The notes: generated from the sequence alone by a model not told the origin. Shown: positions 49,421 to 63,433, counted from the first letter of the stretch. The stretch is 64,000 bases of DNA from Steromphala cineraria (GCA_916613615.1 OU744725.1:61574575-61638574), one strand, 5' to 3'. Made by a program: numbers and translations.

Positions 49421-51340
49421 TGTTGCTTTTGAACTGCAAGATGAAATTGATATGCTTGCCTTTTTGTTTGGTGGTGAAACTGAGCTTTATCAATATATTG
49501 ACCAAAGTACTTGGGAATGTATTATTCTACAATTCTCATTATATGGACACGATCTAAAACATCATTTATTACAATGTGACTATGAATAACTATATGTACG
49601 TATCTATTAGCACTGTATAACTCAAGAATGTATTTGATATAAACTCTCTGTATTAACACTGTTTTCAAATTTACAAATAATTTTCTAAATGGTGTATTTG
49701 CATATATAATTGTATCATTGTGTAAATAAATGTATTGTATAAATGTTATGATCTTCGATTGAAACTAGGGGAAATAAATAATCGCTAGAAGGTACGCACT
49801 ATTGTCCTTAATCGATTTACCGTAAGCCGAGATTTAAATGAACTTCATGTTTAGATTATTATTTTCTTTTCTTTATTCTTTATTTGCTTAATTTAGGAGA
49901 CCTTACATCATTAACAATCTGCATAGCAAACACGATGTTATATTCGTAACTGCATGATCATATACATTTTTGCATCGCCATGTGTATCGCCGTTGAGCAG
50001 TCCTGGACTGGATACTAGGCGTTAAAATTAGTATTATTATTATCATGATGATGATCCAAGTCATACAGATCAAATGAGAACCCAAAGTAACCCGTCACCG
50101 CTGAGCAATTGCAAGGTGAAACCGGTTTCTATTGAACATTCATCAGTCGACTACAATACAGGGAAGGTGAACTCAAGGTCGTATCAACACAGTTAATTGC
50201 TGAAGCCATAGTTAAATAGGCAACTGGTTTGAAAGGCAAATACGCTTGATAAGAAAGCCTGTAATCACTTTCTAAATTGGGAGTTTGAAGGGACTGAAAA
50301 TGAAAAAACTTAAATGTTATCATAATCTTCCCATTTGGATGTTGATACCACGTTTGTTTAATAGCAATTTAAAATTCCACAATGAACTAGCATTATTTGA
50401 TTTCAGACGATGATTTTGAATTTAATATCAAGTACATACATTAAAATAATACATAATTTATACGATTTAAACACATTTTATGAATAAAGATGAAAAGAGA
50501 TTGGCAAACAAGCACAAGCTTATATCATTGCCTCTCCCGAACATAAACATGGTTGCTTCATTTATATATTATTATATATTATAAGGCAAAGACAGTCAGT
50601 GATCATAACCTGAAAAGGTAATTATGGATGGAATAGGGTTTGAAAATGACAGTTCCCACCTTTGTTTGTGCCAAGATGTCAATAAAGCATTGTTTACAGG
50701 CAAAACACCTGACACAAAACATTTTCTTTTTAAAAATCTGATCTGTCAACTGCGCATTGTATACATGCCCATGGAAGGAAGAACTAAATATCTCTAGAAT
50801 GCATTAGGGGAGGTCGGGGCCTGTACGCCCCTTATCACTAAAATAGAGATAATGAGTTTCTTGCAATATACTAGTGTACGTTTGTACATATATTGAGACA
50901 TATCTTAACTTTATTGCAATAATTGTTGAAAATGCCTCAAGTAATTGGTTTGCCAATAAATGTGCTTTTAAGACGACGAGTTGAAAAAAAACGAACATGC
51001 CCCGCATCGGAGCAGGTTCGGTTTCCTCCAGAGACAGATTCGGCTATCTTTGGGAACAATCTGTACATGTTCAGCCTACAACAATTAAAGAGAGATAAGA
51101 TGCTATTCATAGTATTCGATATTTTGGACAGAAAGAAATACTACATTTCTTTACACAGATATATTTTATAATGACGTGGACTCAGTTAACTTTGAATTAC
51201 GAAAGGAATTCCGATTTCTTTCCGATTAGAGGAGCCTACTCGTCAAGGGAATTCAAGAGGGTAATTTTAAGGAGGAGGACCTTAATTTTAATGGGGCTAT
51301 AATTCCACGTAATACCTTCCGAAATATTGGATATTTACCC
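49421..51340. other. Intergenic, nothing recognised
   Basis: AT-rich; several AATAAA-like strings and short frames only. The 82-codon frame at 50923 has no motif I recognise. Confidence 0.5.
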
Positions 51341-51711
51341 TTAAAGAGACACAGAGTATGTTGATAGGATCACACATGTCAGATTTTGAAATCGATGTTA
51401 TTACATCGGGAACCACTAACTGTTACTGAAAATAACAAGTTAAAGGTCAATCAGTACATTAGAGCGAGCTCGAGTGGCGCGCGCAAATTCGCCAAAAGTA
51501 ATTTTGAAACCTTGTCATAAGCTGACAGGAAGATATATTTCAGATGCTTTTTTGATTTTTCCATAAAATCAAGCATTTTAGAGATATTATGCATAAATGG
51601 ATATATTTGCAAGTTCAGTGATGAGATATGAACTTCAATCAGTATATAAGTTATTTTGTAGCTTATCAAAACCAAATAAAATTTTAAGAAAGCTACTCTG
51701 TGTCACTTTAA
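51341..51711. mobile_element. MITE family B, copy 1
   Basis: Ends TTAAAGAGACACAGAGTA and TACTCTGTGTCACTTTAA-type (right end CTACTCTGTGTCACTTTAA), inverted with a one-base difference. Body contains TTGAAATCGATGTTATTACA and GAGTGGCGCGCG. A longer copy is at 62521. Confidence 0.7.
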
Positions 51712-53107
51712 TGCAGTGGGCGTGATGTTTCATGAGCTATGACTATTCATTGCATTTTATAGGTTTTGCTACGGAGATAGGATCATAGTGAATTTGTCCA
51801 TGCGCTGAACAGCTTATGAAATACCAGTTGTAGATGAATATCTTTCTGCATGTAGATCACGCTACTTGGACACAATGTAGGCACTTTAGTTTCAAGCAAT
51901 ACATGCCTATAATTAATCAAACAGATATTTTGAAACAAACGTTTATAAGCTTCACCATTTTATTCAATCGCTACGATTTACAATTTATTTGATGTGAATT
52001 GCTTCGATAAGACATACAATTATGGATTGAAATTATCTTTTGTATATGGTAAAACAATTGCTTTTCCCCCATTCAAATATATATGTAAATACCTACGTTT
52101 TGATTAAGAAACCAAATATCTCTAACGTATGATGGCTTTACTTTGCCATGCCTTCAAGTAGCGGAATTAATCCAAACTAATAGGAACACATACTTTATGT
52201 GACTTGATATGATATATAGATGTAAGCAGGTTATTACATGATAATATAACTTTTGTTCATGATATATTTATGTAGTAATGTGAAATAGTGACACATTATA
52301 TTAACTTTCCATTACATAAGAGTATCAACAGTAACTCCTAGTAAAGGAACGCGGCATATTCTTATAGTTATGAACATTGATTTTATGTTATGATGATTAT
52401 GTGTCTTTGAACATAGTAAATATCTGACTATAACCTAGAATCATTGACCTTTTCTTCCAAAGAAACACATTGATTAAATGATAATTCCACTCAATATAAT
52501 ATATATTTGGCTTTTTAGTCATTTTGGTAGGATGATTTATAAATCCAACCCGAGCCAGGTAACGAAATATACGTATTCACATGCAAGCACATGGTGTTCA
52601 GTACATATGCACTTTCTACAGATAAATAAACCAGATCAGTCATTTGGATAGACCATTGCGAAATATCTACACTAAACCACGCGACTCATAGTCAATAGGG
52701 TACGCACACCCCGACGCTAATAGATCGCATTCATCTGATTTAGTCATACTCCCCGATTGCAAATATCCTTTTTATGAGCGTCTACTGTTACACATACCTG
52801 AGACATCAAAACTAGTTATAAATTGTTTCAGACAGATTAATCTTGATAAATTAATCTTACACTATCATTAACATCGTCATCGTCATCGTCATCGTCACGA
52901 AATTAGGAAATATTAGTGAGCTATAGATCCGATGAGATTTTTTCAAAGGCCTCATTAGGTATATATTGATCATTAAGGAAGCTATGATATAAAACGTTTA
53001 ACGTTTGAAACTGAGACCGGTTTTCTGTAAAGAAAACACGAGGGAAAGAATTACAGATACATGTTTGTCCTAGTAAATTGTTCCCTTTAGCGTCGGTAGA
53101 CTTATAA
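51712..53107. other. Intergenic, nothing recognised
   Basis: AT-rich without coding signals; a short CGTCAT run at about 52868-52896. Confidence 0.5.
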
Positions 53108-53325
53108 TGAAGAAACATATGTGGATGACAACTTCTTTATTCATGACATGCGACATTTCTACACAGTTTCTTGTGTCGTTTTCAAGCAGATTTACGAATG
53201 ATGGATAGTGTCATATAAGTAAAGTAAACAATAGGTAGATTACTAACAGTTAACACAGAAGTAAATGTAGAAACATCGCATATCGTGAATACAGAAGTTG
53301 TCATCCATATATGTTTTTTCATTAT
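53108..53325. mobile_element. Foldback element, GGATGACAACTTCTTT family
   Basis: Ends TGAAGAAACATATGTGGATG and ...CATCCATATATGTTTTTTCA, inverted; the sequences just inside (GACAACTTCT, AGAAGTTGTC) also pair. Non-coding. Confidence 0.6.
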
Positions 53326-53887
53326 CATCATTCAAACTAAAATGCCTCTAAGAAGCTAATCGGTAGACTTGTATGCGATTTAATACCTACACTGTCCATT
53401 AGACAGGGCGTGTTGTATTTATGGTGGTATATATCCTCATCTACTGACATGTGGCTGCTAATAGCATGTTGTTGATCATTGCTGAACTATTTATCGGCCA
53501 GATGTATGCACATTTCATGATCCTGTTATCTGTCTAATTAACAACGGGATCGTATTCTTATCAGGAGACCAGAATGGTAATGTCAACACAACGTAGCCAG
53601 GTTAGTCTGTCCAACAGCCCTTGAAACGAAATATCGTTATAGCCTCATGGTGGGCTCATGGTAGTCTATGTTATTGAAGCAAGAAACACAGTTTCAACAA
53701 TGTTATATTTGGGACCACACTATCTTGAAATATGCATTGTTACATTTGTTCACTATCTAAATGGCATTTATCTCTTAAACACAGTTTCAGGCTGAAAATG
53801 AACAGCTTCAATGGGCTCCTTTCAATTTTAATAGAAGATAGCTGAATTTAATATGTATTTTAATTTCAGAGACTAAAATTTAGTCTA

Positions 53888-54003
53888 GAGCCCGTTGTAC
53901 TAACCGACTTAAAACCAAGGTTAACCGTAGTGCCATTCTTTAACATAGCACTAAGACTACCTTCGTGACTTAAGTACACCTTAGTAGTTTGTGCAACGGG
54001 ACG
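53888..54003. mobile_element. Small MITE
   Basis: Inverted ends AGCCCGTTGTAC and GTGCAACGGGAC with paired inner segments (CTTAAAACCAAGGTTAACC, CTAAG...CCTTAG). About 115 bp. Confidence 0.5.
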
Positions 54004-54517
54004 AAGGTCTTTCTGTGAACGGACGCATTCTTAACAATTTTTTGTTTAGTTTTATTGTATCCACAGATCAACAATTTAGCTTGCCATGAAGGTCTTGTGG
54101 CCTTGATAACTGTAAAACTGTCTAACAAAGGTTGCATCAGTAGCTCTTTTGTCAGAACTCGCTGACAATTTCAACAATAATTAATTAACGTTCATATATT
54201 CCCTCATTTAATTAAATTCACACATATATAAAGCAGCATGAGTTTTGTTTGATAAAAATGATTTATATACGAGTTAGTATTGATATTGATGAGTGTGATG
54301 AGTCTATAGCCCATGAAGAACTCCCGTTACTAAGACACAATCGCTGTCGATTTGTACTCAGAAAAACAGGGATGTATGAGTGGCTGTATTGAATTCCAAT
54401 GGTTTACAGTGGCGATGAGTACTTTCCTTCCAGTGATTTGTTGATACTGGGACACAATGTGGGATGTTACTTACCTTTTATTCATAAATATAATTATCAT
54501 CCAAAACTAGATGTTAC

Positions 54518-54556
54518 AGGAGATATCGCTTGTATGAGATCAAGCGATATCTCCTA
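54518..54556. repeat. Short perfect hairpin
   Basis: AGGAGATATCGCTTG and CAAGCGATATCTCCT pair around an 8-base loop. Confidence 0.75.
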
Positions 54557-54645
54557 GGAGACAGTAGATTCTGAGCAATGTCCTGTTCACAATACTTTTG
54601 CATCATATATGCTGACGTCACAATGTTATGATATCACAGCACAGC

Positions 54646-54838
54646 CATCTTCCTACGCAGAGCCGAAAAGGCCAGTTTCCAAACTGTCATTTTATGCCTT
54701 GCTGCAGAGACTTTACTTTTCTGTGCTGCTATAGTGCCCCTACAGACTAGAGAGCAAGCACAGAAAACTCAAGGCTATGCAGCAAGGCATAAAATGACAG
54801 TTTGGAAAATGGCCTTTTAGGCTCTGCGTAGGAAGATG
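54646..54838. mobile_element. Palindromic MITE, best-preserved copy of its family
   Basis: CATCTTCCTACGCAGAGCC at the left and GGCTCTGCGTAGGAAGATG at the right are inverted. The arms continue with CCAAACTGTCATTTTATGCC and its complement for about 65 bp. Degenerate copies at about 10660 and 26640. Confidence 0.7.
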
Positions 54839-54907
54839 CAGCACAGCAAGCCAATTATCAGTTTTGTGTCAGGAGACGTTAATTTTTCATCAACAACTTT
54901 TGGATGA

Positions 54908-55016
54908 TAAATAGAATCTCAGCCTCGTATCTTCTGATATCAAATATATCAACATTCTTTGATAAAAGTGAAAAAAAACGTTTATCAACTCTTGTTGATA
55001 TATTTGATATCAGAAA
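54908..55016. repeat. Inverted repeat, 22-bp arms
   Basis: TCTGATATCAAATATATCAA followed by CA (about 54930-54951) is mirrored by TGTTGATATATTTGATATCA (about 54993-55012). Confidence 0.6.
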
Positions 55017-56270
55017 ACACCAGGGTGAGATTCTCTTTTTACGCTTCAAAAACATATATCATGTATGGTGCACCCTTATGCAAAAATCTTGTATTGTGCA
55101 TTGTCTGATTCACAAAGTTTTAATGTTTGCATCAATGGTAACAGAGGTTAGTGTAATCCTTGAGACAAGAGGTGAACGGATCATTGTAAACAGTTGATTG
55201 ATATTTTATCCTTTTTGCTGATGAATAGTTGCCTACTCCCTGTTTTTGGATTACATTAAGTCATATTGCAAGACAATTTCTTGTGATCCTTCTTATCGAA
55301 TTCAATCATCCAGAAAAGAATTACAGAAGAGTTTTATCGGGGTATGTTTTTGTGGAAACGAAATTCATTTTATGCATAAAGTTTTATGAATACATGATTA
55401 TTAGACGACCAAGTTGAAACATGTTACTAGGGGCAACATTTATTACGCTTATATTTGACAACTTGTTAAAAAAGAGCGCATACTCAGTTAAAAATGAACA
55501 ATTCGGTACTACGAGTGTCGAAAGCCTTGCTACGGAATAACAAGGAATTTTCGTTTGGCTTGATATTATTTACTGTAAAATATGGATATTTTATCGATTC
55601 CTTCAATTTTCAATAAAAAGTTAAATTGATGAAACCAGAGCTTTTTTTGCAATATTTTCCCAAACTAACGACATGAGCGGCCCCATAAGCAGCAGCACTA
55701 GCACTGAGCGTCTCTCATATTTGATACAAAGCTCTAAATATGTTCAATTCATTTCATGTTTATAACTAAACACTTGTTTATTTCATCTTTCAAAAGTGTT
55801 CTCATATGCTAGGTAGTGGCTAAAGTCTTGGCCTAATTATTGAATACATTCTGTTTGAGTTAAAAACTATGATTTTAGGCTAAAATAAACCCAAAGAAAT
55901 GTGTAATAATTACAAAAACTCGGTAAATCATATTTGTCTATAGAGAAAGATCGCAACAGATGAGAGAATTGGTTATCCACGGGTTAACTATCATCCTCAT
56001 CAGAATGTCAATGTTATCGTACATGTGTCCGTTGTCATTATGCTATTCATTGATTGCTTTACTCTTGCCGAGTACACAGTCGGTGTGGAATTGTTGGGAG
56101 AATTGCTTTAATTTTAGAAGGTTCAATTTATCATTCAACAAACTCCATTTCCTTGTCAATCTGTTCCACACCATGCAATACGCTACTGCGTGAGGACGTT
56201 TGCTAGTGGCCTTACGGTTTGCTATGTTCATAGCAACACTGACAATGTCAGTTTTCGCAATGTTGTATCT
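55017..56270. other. Intergenic, nothing recognised
   Basis: AT-rich; the short frames at 54904, 55229 and 55960 show no motif and no splice context. Confidence 0.5.
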
Positions 56271-56271
56271 C

Positions 56272-57075
56272 CGCATCTCTTGGGTGTATGCTCATCTCTT
56301 GAGTGTATGCTCATCTCTTGAGTGTATGCTCATCTCTTGAGTGTATGCTCATCTCTTGAGTGTATGCTCATCTCTTGGGTGTATGCTCATCTCTTGAGTG
56401 TATGCTCATCTCTTGAGTGTATATGCTCATCTCTTGGGTGTATGCTCATCTCTTGAGTGTATGCTCATCTCTTGGGTGTATGCTCATCTCTTGAGTGTAT
56501 GCTCATCTCTTGAGTGTATGCTCATCTCTTGAGTGTATGCTCATCTCTTGAGTGTATGCTCATCTCTTGAGTGCATGCTCATCTCTTGAGTGCATGCTCA
56601 TCTCTTGGGTGTATGCTCATCTCTTGGGTGTATGCTCATCTCTTGAGTGTATGCTCATCTCTTGAGTGTATGCTCATCTCTTGAGTGTATGCTCATCTCT
56701 TGAGTGTATGCTCATCTCTTGAGTGTATATGCTCATCTCTTGAGTGTATGCTCATCTCTTGGGTGTATGCTCATCTCTTGAGTGTATGCTCATCTCTTGA
56801 GTGTATGCTCATCTCTTGAGTGTATGCTCATCTCTTGAGTGTATGCTCATCTCTTGGGTGTATGCTCATCTCTTGAATGCATGCTCATCTCTTGGGTGTA
56901 TGCTCATCTCTTGGGTGTATGCTCATCTCTTGAGTGCATGCTCATCTCTTGAGTGCATGCTCATCTCTTGAGTGCATGCTCATCTCTTGAGTGTATGCTC
57001 ATCTCTTGGGTGTATGCTCATCTCTTGAGTGTATGCTCATCTCTTGAGTGTATGCTCATCTCTTGAGTGTTTATG
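56272..57075. repeat. 19-bp minisatellite, about 42 copies
   Basis: Unit CTCATCTCTTGAGTGTATG with G/A (GGGTG/GAGTG) and T/C (GTATG/GCATG) variants and two units lengthened by TA. Not a CRISPR array: there are no unique spacers. Confidence 0.95.
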
Positions 57076-58276
57076 CTCGCAACCAAAAGACACGTCTTCC
57101 TCTATCTGGGACATGGAATCACGCATAAGAAACTAACCTCACTGACAATTTCCTCTTGTCTTCGTGTGATGAATTGACATCTCATAACAAAATATTTAAA
57201 ATTATTCATTTCTTTGACATTTTGGCCGTGAAGTAATATATCTAATGAAATTTATTCGATCAAAAAATATCATCAATCTGTAAATTGCCAATTGTATTAA
57301 ATGAATCAGATCAGTAAATATTTTTTGTACACACTTTCTTAATAACCATCAATTTCTGTACTATACAATTCTAAAAGACGACATGTTATTTTTAAATAAC
57401 CTCTTAAGTTAAGTCCTCTCAAGCCGAATCACCATGATTAACTTACTAACCTTCATATCTCTACAGCAATTATGAACACAATTATTTTAAACATAATTTA
57501 CTGTCTCAGTCAAGTTAATCACATGTTTACTTCTAAAATTAGGGTTCACCGAGTCGATTTTTAATCACATGGTTCACATGAGTGCAGAACTTCAAATCTA
57601 TTTAACTTAGTAGTACTCAGGGGAATTTGTGCATATGCAGGGTTTGGGAAATGAATCTTTGACGATGGGCCATTTTCAGGGTTTTTAGTAATTTTCTGTA
57701 TTTCAAATGGGCCATTGGCCATATGTCACTTATATACTTCAAACTTATGATGGGCCATCTTTTCACAAAATGGCCCATGGCCCATGGTCCCTGCCTTTCC
57801 TAATCCCTGACATAAAATTACATCTGTATCATATTTTCTTGCTAGCCAACTAATATTTACAAACTTTGATCGAATCTGGATGTTTCATATTAGTGTTTGT
57901 CAGCAATTTATTTTCCAATATTTCATTTACCAATCATTATCATTATTCCTGATATATAAAACAGTTTCACTTACTGAATGAAACACATACCTGAAAACTT
58001 TGAAGATACGTCATCGTAAAATTAACCCAATTTCAATGTTTGTTTAATTGTAAATTTAAACACAGATGGGCGGAAATATTTTTTGTCTTTGCGAGAGCAT
58101 ATCAACTTATCCTCATGAGATCTTTTCAATAGTCCTAAAGAAACCACACCAATGAGTGTTTACAAGATCACCAGATAGTCATTTTGTAAAGGGCACTGAC
58201 AAAGTCAATGCCTAGAAAAAGTAAACCCTAAGCCCATAACTGTAAGGGACCACGAGTAACTTGGACATAAACATCC
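57076..58276. other. Intergenic, nothing recognised
   Basis: AT-rich. At 57660-57790 ATGGGCCAT/ATGGCCCAT motifs recur in both orientations, a small palindromic cluster. Confidence 0.45.
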
Positions 58277-58639
58277 TTAAAGGAGAAGAAGCACGTTTAG
58301 GGGGATATAAGGTAATATCAGGAAATTGAAAATAAATGGTTCCAATTGAAAGTAAATGTATTTAAACTAAATAAAGCAGAAATAAATCAAATATATAATT
58401 TTAAGTTCAGCCATGCGACTACCTTTTCTGACACAAAATAAGTGAAAGGTGTTCACACAAAAATGGCCGCCAATGGACTTTATGTGAATCTTTATAATTT
58501 GTTCTCTGACTATGAATGATTGGTTTGTGTAATGATATTTTTGACACTACCAAACTAATACACTTAGCATTAAGATACAATTATCAGGGAACAATTTAAA
58601 CTTTTTGTTTTTTTAAATCCGTGGTACTGTCCCTTTAAA
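58277..58639. mobile_element. MITE family A, near-complete copy
   Basis: Left TTAAAGGAGAAGAAGCACG, right GTGGTACTGTCCCTTTAAAG, inverted ends with mutations. The body has TGGTTCCAATTGAAAGTAAA and GTTCTCTGACTATGAATGAT. 363 bp, no ORF. Confidence 0.7.
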
Positions 58640-60202
58640 GTTCAACCACTTACATCAATTGATACTTTACATGGTTTACGGGAAGTAGACATTTGTGATA
58701 TTTCTAAGAACAAGCATGGACTGCACATGGGGATTTTCTAGACGACTGCACTTTGGGAACAATGGGCATAATCTGTGATTATAAGCATGTAGATAACACC
58801 AAATTCGCACATGGAAATTAAACGAAATAGTAACACAAGATGAAACAAATGTTAGAAAATGCATTTTTCACATCAATGACTAAACAAAATGACAAAGAAC
58901 AATAATTTAAAGACGATAACAATTTTATCACTCAATATGGACATTTTCGTTATCAAGGAGTAGGTATAAATAGGAGTTCTTCCTACAATGTATCTGACAT
59001 GTCTTTGGGCAGATTCAATGTGAGAAGGCAAGTACACAAATAATAGTCAAACAATTCTACTTTCTTATACTTACGCTGATTCTTTTAAAGGTAGTCTAAC
59101 TATCAAAGCAAAGAGAGGCGACCATTACATTATGCGCGGCGCCCTTGAAGGCTGAATAGAAATGAACAACCTCTGATCCTTGCAGACTTTCCCTGGTGAC
59201 CACTGTGGTCAAGCGTTGCTGTGTCCCCAAATAAGAACTTGTGAGGTCCCCTTGAGTTCAGTAACACGAAATGTAAAAGAAAGGTACCCGCCGCGAACAA
59301 CGTGTTACTGAACTCAGAGCAGGATATGATAAAAGCGAGGAAGACGTGATATTTGTTACGTATATTTTCGCTGAAAATATAGAAATCACAAAAAGGTAAC
59401 TGTTTTTTATCGCGGAATATCAATACATTTTCGTTGTCAAAATGGGTTAAGTAAAATACCAAATGAACTTTATGAAGTAACACTCTGTACTTTGTCCTGG
59501 AATTATTTATCAACAAAATTGTCCTCATTCTTGCAACAGGCCGTAAATTATTCGTATTTTGATAATTATGTATCCATGTGTACGGTGACTAAATGCTAAT
59601 AATTAAAAAGTTGTTTTCCTGTCACCGATTTTCATAATATACCAGTTTTAAAATGATGTGTCACGATGAATTAAGCTGTATTTCGCAAAATAACTATCAT
59701 TATCCCTACATTCAGAATGAACAATGGCATGAACATCATAAACTGGAACACTTAAGCTTGTTATATGCTTACCTCTATAATTCAGGTTTATAAAAGAGAA
59801 GAGACGGTTTAACATTAGAAAGATATTTCAACTTTGAATTATTTCAAGATCCTTGATTGAACAATATGTTTATGGATAAACAACTTCTTTAGTTTGAATA
59901 GACAACGATTTTACATAGATTCAAATTGAGATAAAATCAGTTCATTTTCATCAAACCAAACTTCAATTATGCGAATCAAGGAAAGTTTTAGTAATTATCT
60001 CAAATATAAAAACTCATTTCATATGACACGAAATTTTATTGAAACAGTTACAGTATCTATTTGCAGTATCTATTAAAAATAGTTTCATTTGATGTGCACA
60101 CTTTCACACTTAATTCATATCAAGAGACTTATTGCAATTTAACATATAATGTTTTATAAATCATTAATCAAATGTAATTATATTTTTCATACACAAACGT
60201 TC
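58640..60202. other. Intergenic; one unexplained 132-codon minus-strand frame
   Basis: The minus frame 59130-59528 is less AT-rich than its surroundings and has hydrophobic stretches (YHVFLAFIISC; FAAGTFLLHFVLL), but I see no family motif or clear splice context. It could be a chance frame or an exon of an unknown gene. Confidence 0.25.
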
Positions 60203-60557
60203 TTTAAAGGGGCAGAAGCACGATTTTGAAAAATTAATAATCTCAATTTTTCACTGATAACTGCACGTTAATGCTAAATTTTCTATTTTGATGGTGTCAA
60301 AAAAATCATTACACAAACCAATCATTCATAGTCAGAGAACAAATTATAAAGATTCACATAAAGTCCATTTTGGCCATTTTTGTGTGAGCACCTTTAATTC
60401 ATTTGTGTAAGAAAAGAGTAATCGCATTGTTGAACTTCACATTATTTAGTTGATTTATTCCTGCTTCATTTACTTTAAATACATTGTCTTTCAATTGGAA
60501 CCATTTATTTTAATTGTCCTGACATCATCTTATATTCATGTGCTACTGCCCCTTTAA
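60203..60557. mobile_element. MITE family A, complete copy in reverse orientation
   Basis: TTTAAAGGGGCAGAAGCACG at the left and CATGTGCTACTGCCCCTTTA at the right. The body is the complement of the other copies (TTCAATTGGAACCATTTATT; TGACATCATCTTAT). 355 bp. Confidence 0.75.
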
Positions 60558-62164
60558 AACAAGAAAATTGTATAAACAAGAGTGAATGATGATAGCCTGT
60601 TTTGTATGGAATGTCCCTAATAATATCGTACATCATTAACGGATTTCCTCTCAGACCTTGATGAATGTATCCTATTCCTTTCCTGATTCCATCTCAATCA
60701 GCAAAACCATGTTTATTCATTGCCTTGTTAGTTGTCTGAAGGAAGGAACATGTTATCAGGTGTCGAGCAGTGATAACATGATCAATGTTTGGTGTTATCT
60801 GTTTAAGGTGACCTTGACAGAGGTCATTCCACTCTTTAAAACTTTTCCCTAAACTTATCAAATAATGCTTTAACTATAACATTATTAAAAGAAACATAAA
60901 ATTTTCCACATATTATTATCTGCTGCAGGTACAACGTCATCTCAAAACTCAACAAATATATTTCCAATTTATAAAATACAAAAAGGTATATTCTTTACTA
61001 TATCATTTTAATATTTTCTTTTCAATTATCTAATACCTTTTTATTATATACCCCCCCCCCCCCCCCCCCTAACACTCTATTCCAAATTCCAAATTAATGT
61101 ACTCATCCTCTGGCTGGCATTTCTTCAAAATTCCTACTAATTTTGAATTTCTGATAATTTTTTTGTGTTTAAAATTTACTATTTACTGTTTAATTGTATG
61201 TCCTTATTCTTTGCCAATGCCGTCATGGGTCCCACGTCTGCGACAGCATCAAGAGGGAGAAGCAGACGTCGACACAAAAACAACAGATCATTTGCACTTG
61301 GATCGTAATTCACTGCTATATCTTGTTTAAACATATTAAGTTCGTAAACAAACAGAAGTGGATCGACAAACAGGCCACAGGATTACATCAATGCCTCTCC
61401 ATACATTTTATCTTCTATACATTTATCTTCTGCTAAGGGTTTGTTCTACTGAAGTTGTTCTACGTCATGATCGTTTAAATCATGAAACTGCAAGATCAAG
61501 AAATTAACGTAATCTGTTTACCTGTATTTTTCACACTGTGTATATGTAAATACTGTTATGTAAATCATGTATGTAACATTGTTATGAAATGAACTTATTG
61601 AATGCATTGTACGATGTATAAAACAAATAAAATATTAAGTTAATCATACAGAATAATTTTGCAGGTAATGTTCGTTTCACATGTTAGAACTCGTTTGTTA
61701 AATGAAGGACGAACCAAGACTTAAAGTAGTTGGCTTCTAGGCTTTGCTTCGAATGGAAAGATACAGATGAGTTGACTGATTAAATCGGTGGTTAGTTACC
61801 ATAGCCGATAGTCGATGATGTTGTATCACGACACACGAAAGCAGTCTTTGAGAGTAAAGATGAAATAAAACGACCCAAACAGAGCTACATGTAAGTAGAA
61901 ACTGTACTTAGGCTTTATTCAATCAGATCTATTGTCTAAGAGGCACTTTAAGATCGTGTCTGGGCTGGCATATTTTCAACATCATTTAATCGAGAAGGTG
62001 GCGAGAAAATGATTTGATTGGCCACGCCCAGGGTACAGATTAGTGAAGTTAGCGTAACGTTCGTACCCTGAGACAGGATGAATTTTCAAAAGCAACGAAG
62101 ATAAGTAAAGAGACACATCCAGCTGTTAAAATACCTTTACTTCATTATTGATGAAGACAGGAGT
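60558..62164. other. Intergenic, nothing firm
   Basis: A run of about 18 C at 61052-61069. The region 61200-61310 is richer in coding-like codons but has no recognisable product. AATAAA at 61627. Confidence 0.4.
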
Positions 62165-62322
62165 AATTCTATGGATGTACAACTTCTTTATTTGACAGTA
62201 GTGACGTTTCGGTATATATCCTTATACCGTTTTATCTAAACGATAAAGGGTATAATGATCTATACCGAAATGTCACTGCTGTCAAATAAAGAAGTTGTTC
62301 ATTTATAGAATTACTCCCGTTT
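62165..62322. mobile_element. Foldback element, third copy of the 41.4/53.1-kb family
   Basis: AATTCTATGGATGTACAACT at the left and AGTTGTTCATTTATAGAATT at the right; inner arms GACGTTTCGGTATA and TATACCGAAATGTC also pair. Confidence 0.6.
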
Positions 62323-62520
62323 TCTTATACTATCAACTTTTTGAATGCCACGCAAACAGCTTACTTATTGATAGTGCCTCCTTCATATTATTCACTGCAA
62401 TGAAAGTAAGAAAATAGTCGTTGTTTCTTTTGAGCTGCAGTTGACTACTTAGTCAAATATATGGTTATTACAGAAACAGTGTACTCTCAAAGTCTGACAT
62501 TACATACCAAATCGAACAAT

Positions 62521-63017
62521 TTAAAGAGACACAGAGTATGTTGATAGGACCACATATGTCAAATTTTGAAATCGATGTTATTACATCGGGTACCACTAAC
62601 TGTTACTGAAAATAACAAGTTAAAGGTCAATCAGTACATTAGAGCGAAAATACGGCCATTCAAAGTCGGGATTTTGATCGAAACCCGACAATGTGACTCG
62701 AGTGGCGCGCGCCAATTCGCCAAACGTAATTTTGAAACCTTGTCATAAACTGACAGGAAGATATATTCGATTCGATAGTGTTTATTAGGTATTGTAACTA
62801 ATAGGTAGATTAATTGGATGCATAATTTCGAATATTAAACGTATTTGAGATGTTTTCTTGATTTTTCCGTAAAATCAAGCATTTTAGGAATATTATGCAT
62901 AAATGGATTTATTTGCAAGTCCAGTGATGAGATATGAACTTCAATCAGCACATTAGATATTTTGTAGCTTATCAAAACCAAATAAAATGTTAAGAAAGAT
63001 TCTCTTTGTCACTTTAA
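62521..63017. mobile_element. MITE family B, copy 2 (longer)
   Basis: Same start as 51341 (TTAAAGAGACACAGAGTA) and a mutated end (TCTCTTTGTCACTTTAA). About 50 extra bases near 62647 (containing GGGATTTTGATCGAAACCCG) and about 70 near 62765 are absent from copy 1. Confidence 0.7.
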
Positions 63018-63433
63018 AACAACATTCTCATAACGAGCAACACGAATATCATAGCTCATGTCATAACTTTCTTCATTTGATTATACCCTTATCTTTTCCA
63101 TTTTACACTGAAAACTTTTAAAAGGTATATAATGATTAGACAATTGTATGTTCCAATTATGTTATATTCCTCACATTCTTATTCCATCAACAGTTTTTGA
63201 GTTCATCAACTCTAATAAATAAATGAGTTTGAATGGAGAGGCCATGCTGTTGATAGAAAATACTTTATTCATTATTATTCATAATTTCACTATATCAACG
63301 TCATCAAAATCTATAAAACACAAAAACAACAAAAACGCATCCATTTGTAAACATTGGTCAAATAGCAAATGACAACACAGCAGGGTACGGATAAAGGGTT
63401 TGGTCGTATTTCAATGAGATTGCAATCGCGATG

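Noticed and set aside
56272..57075. CRISPR-like array of regular repeats
   Set aside because: Units follow directly with no unique spacers; it is a 19-bp minisatellite in a eukaryotic genome.
59130..59528. A 132-residue secreted or membrane protein on the minus strand
   Set aside because: No recognisable motif, no clear upstream promoter or splice context. Kept only as an unexplained frame in the region entry.
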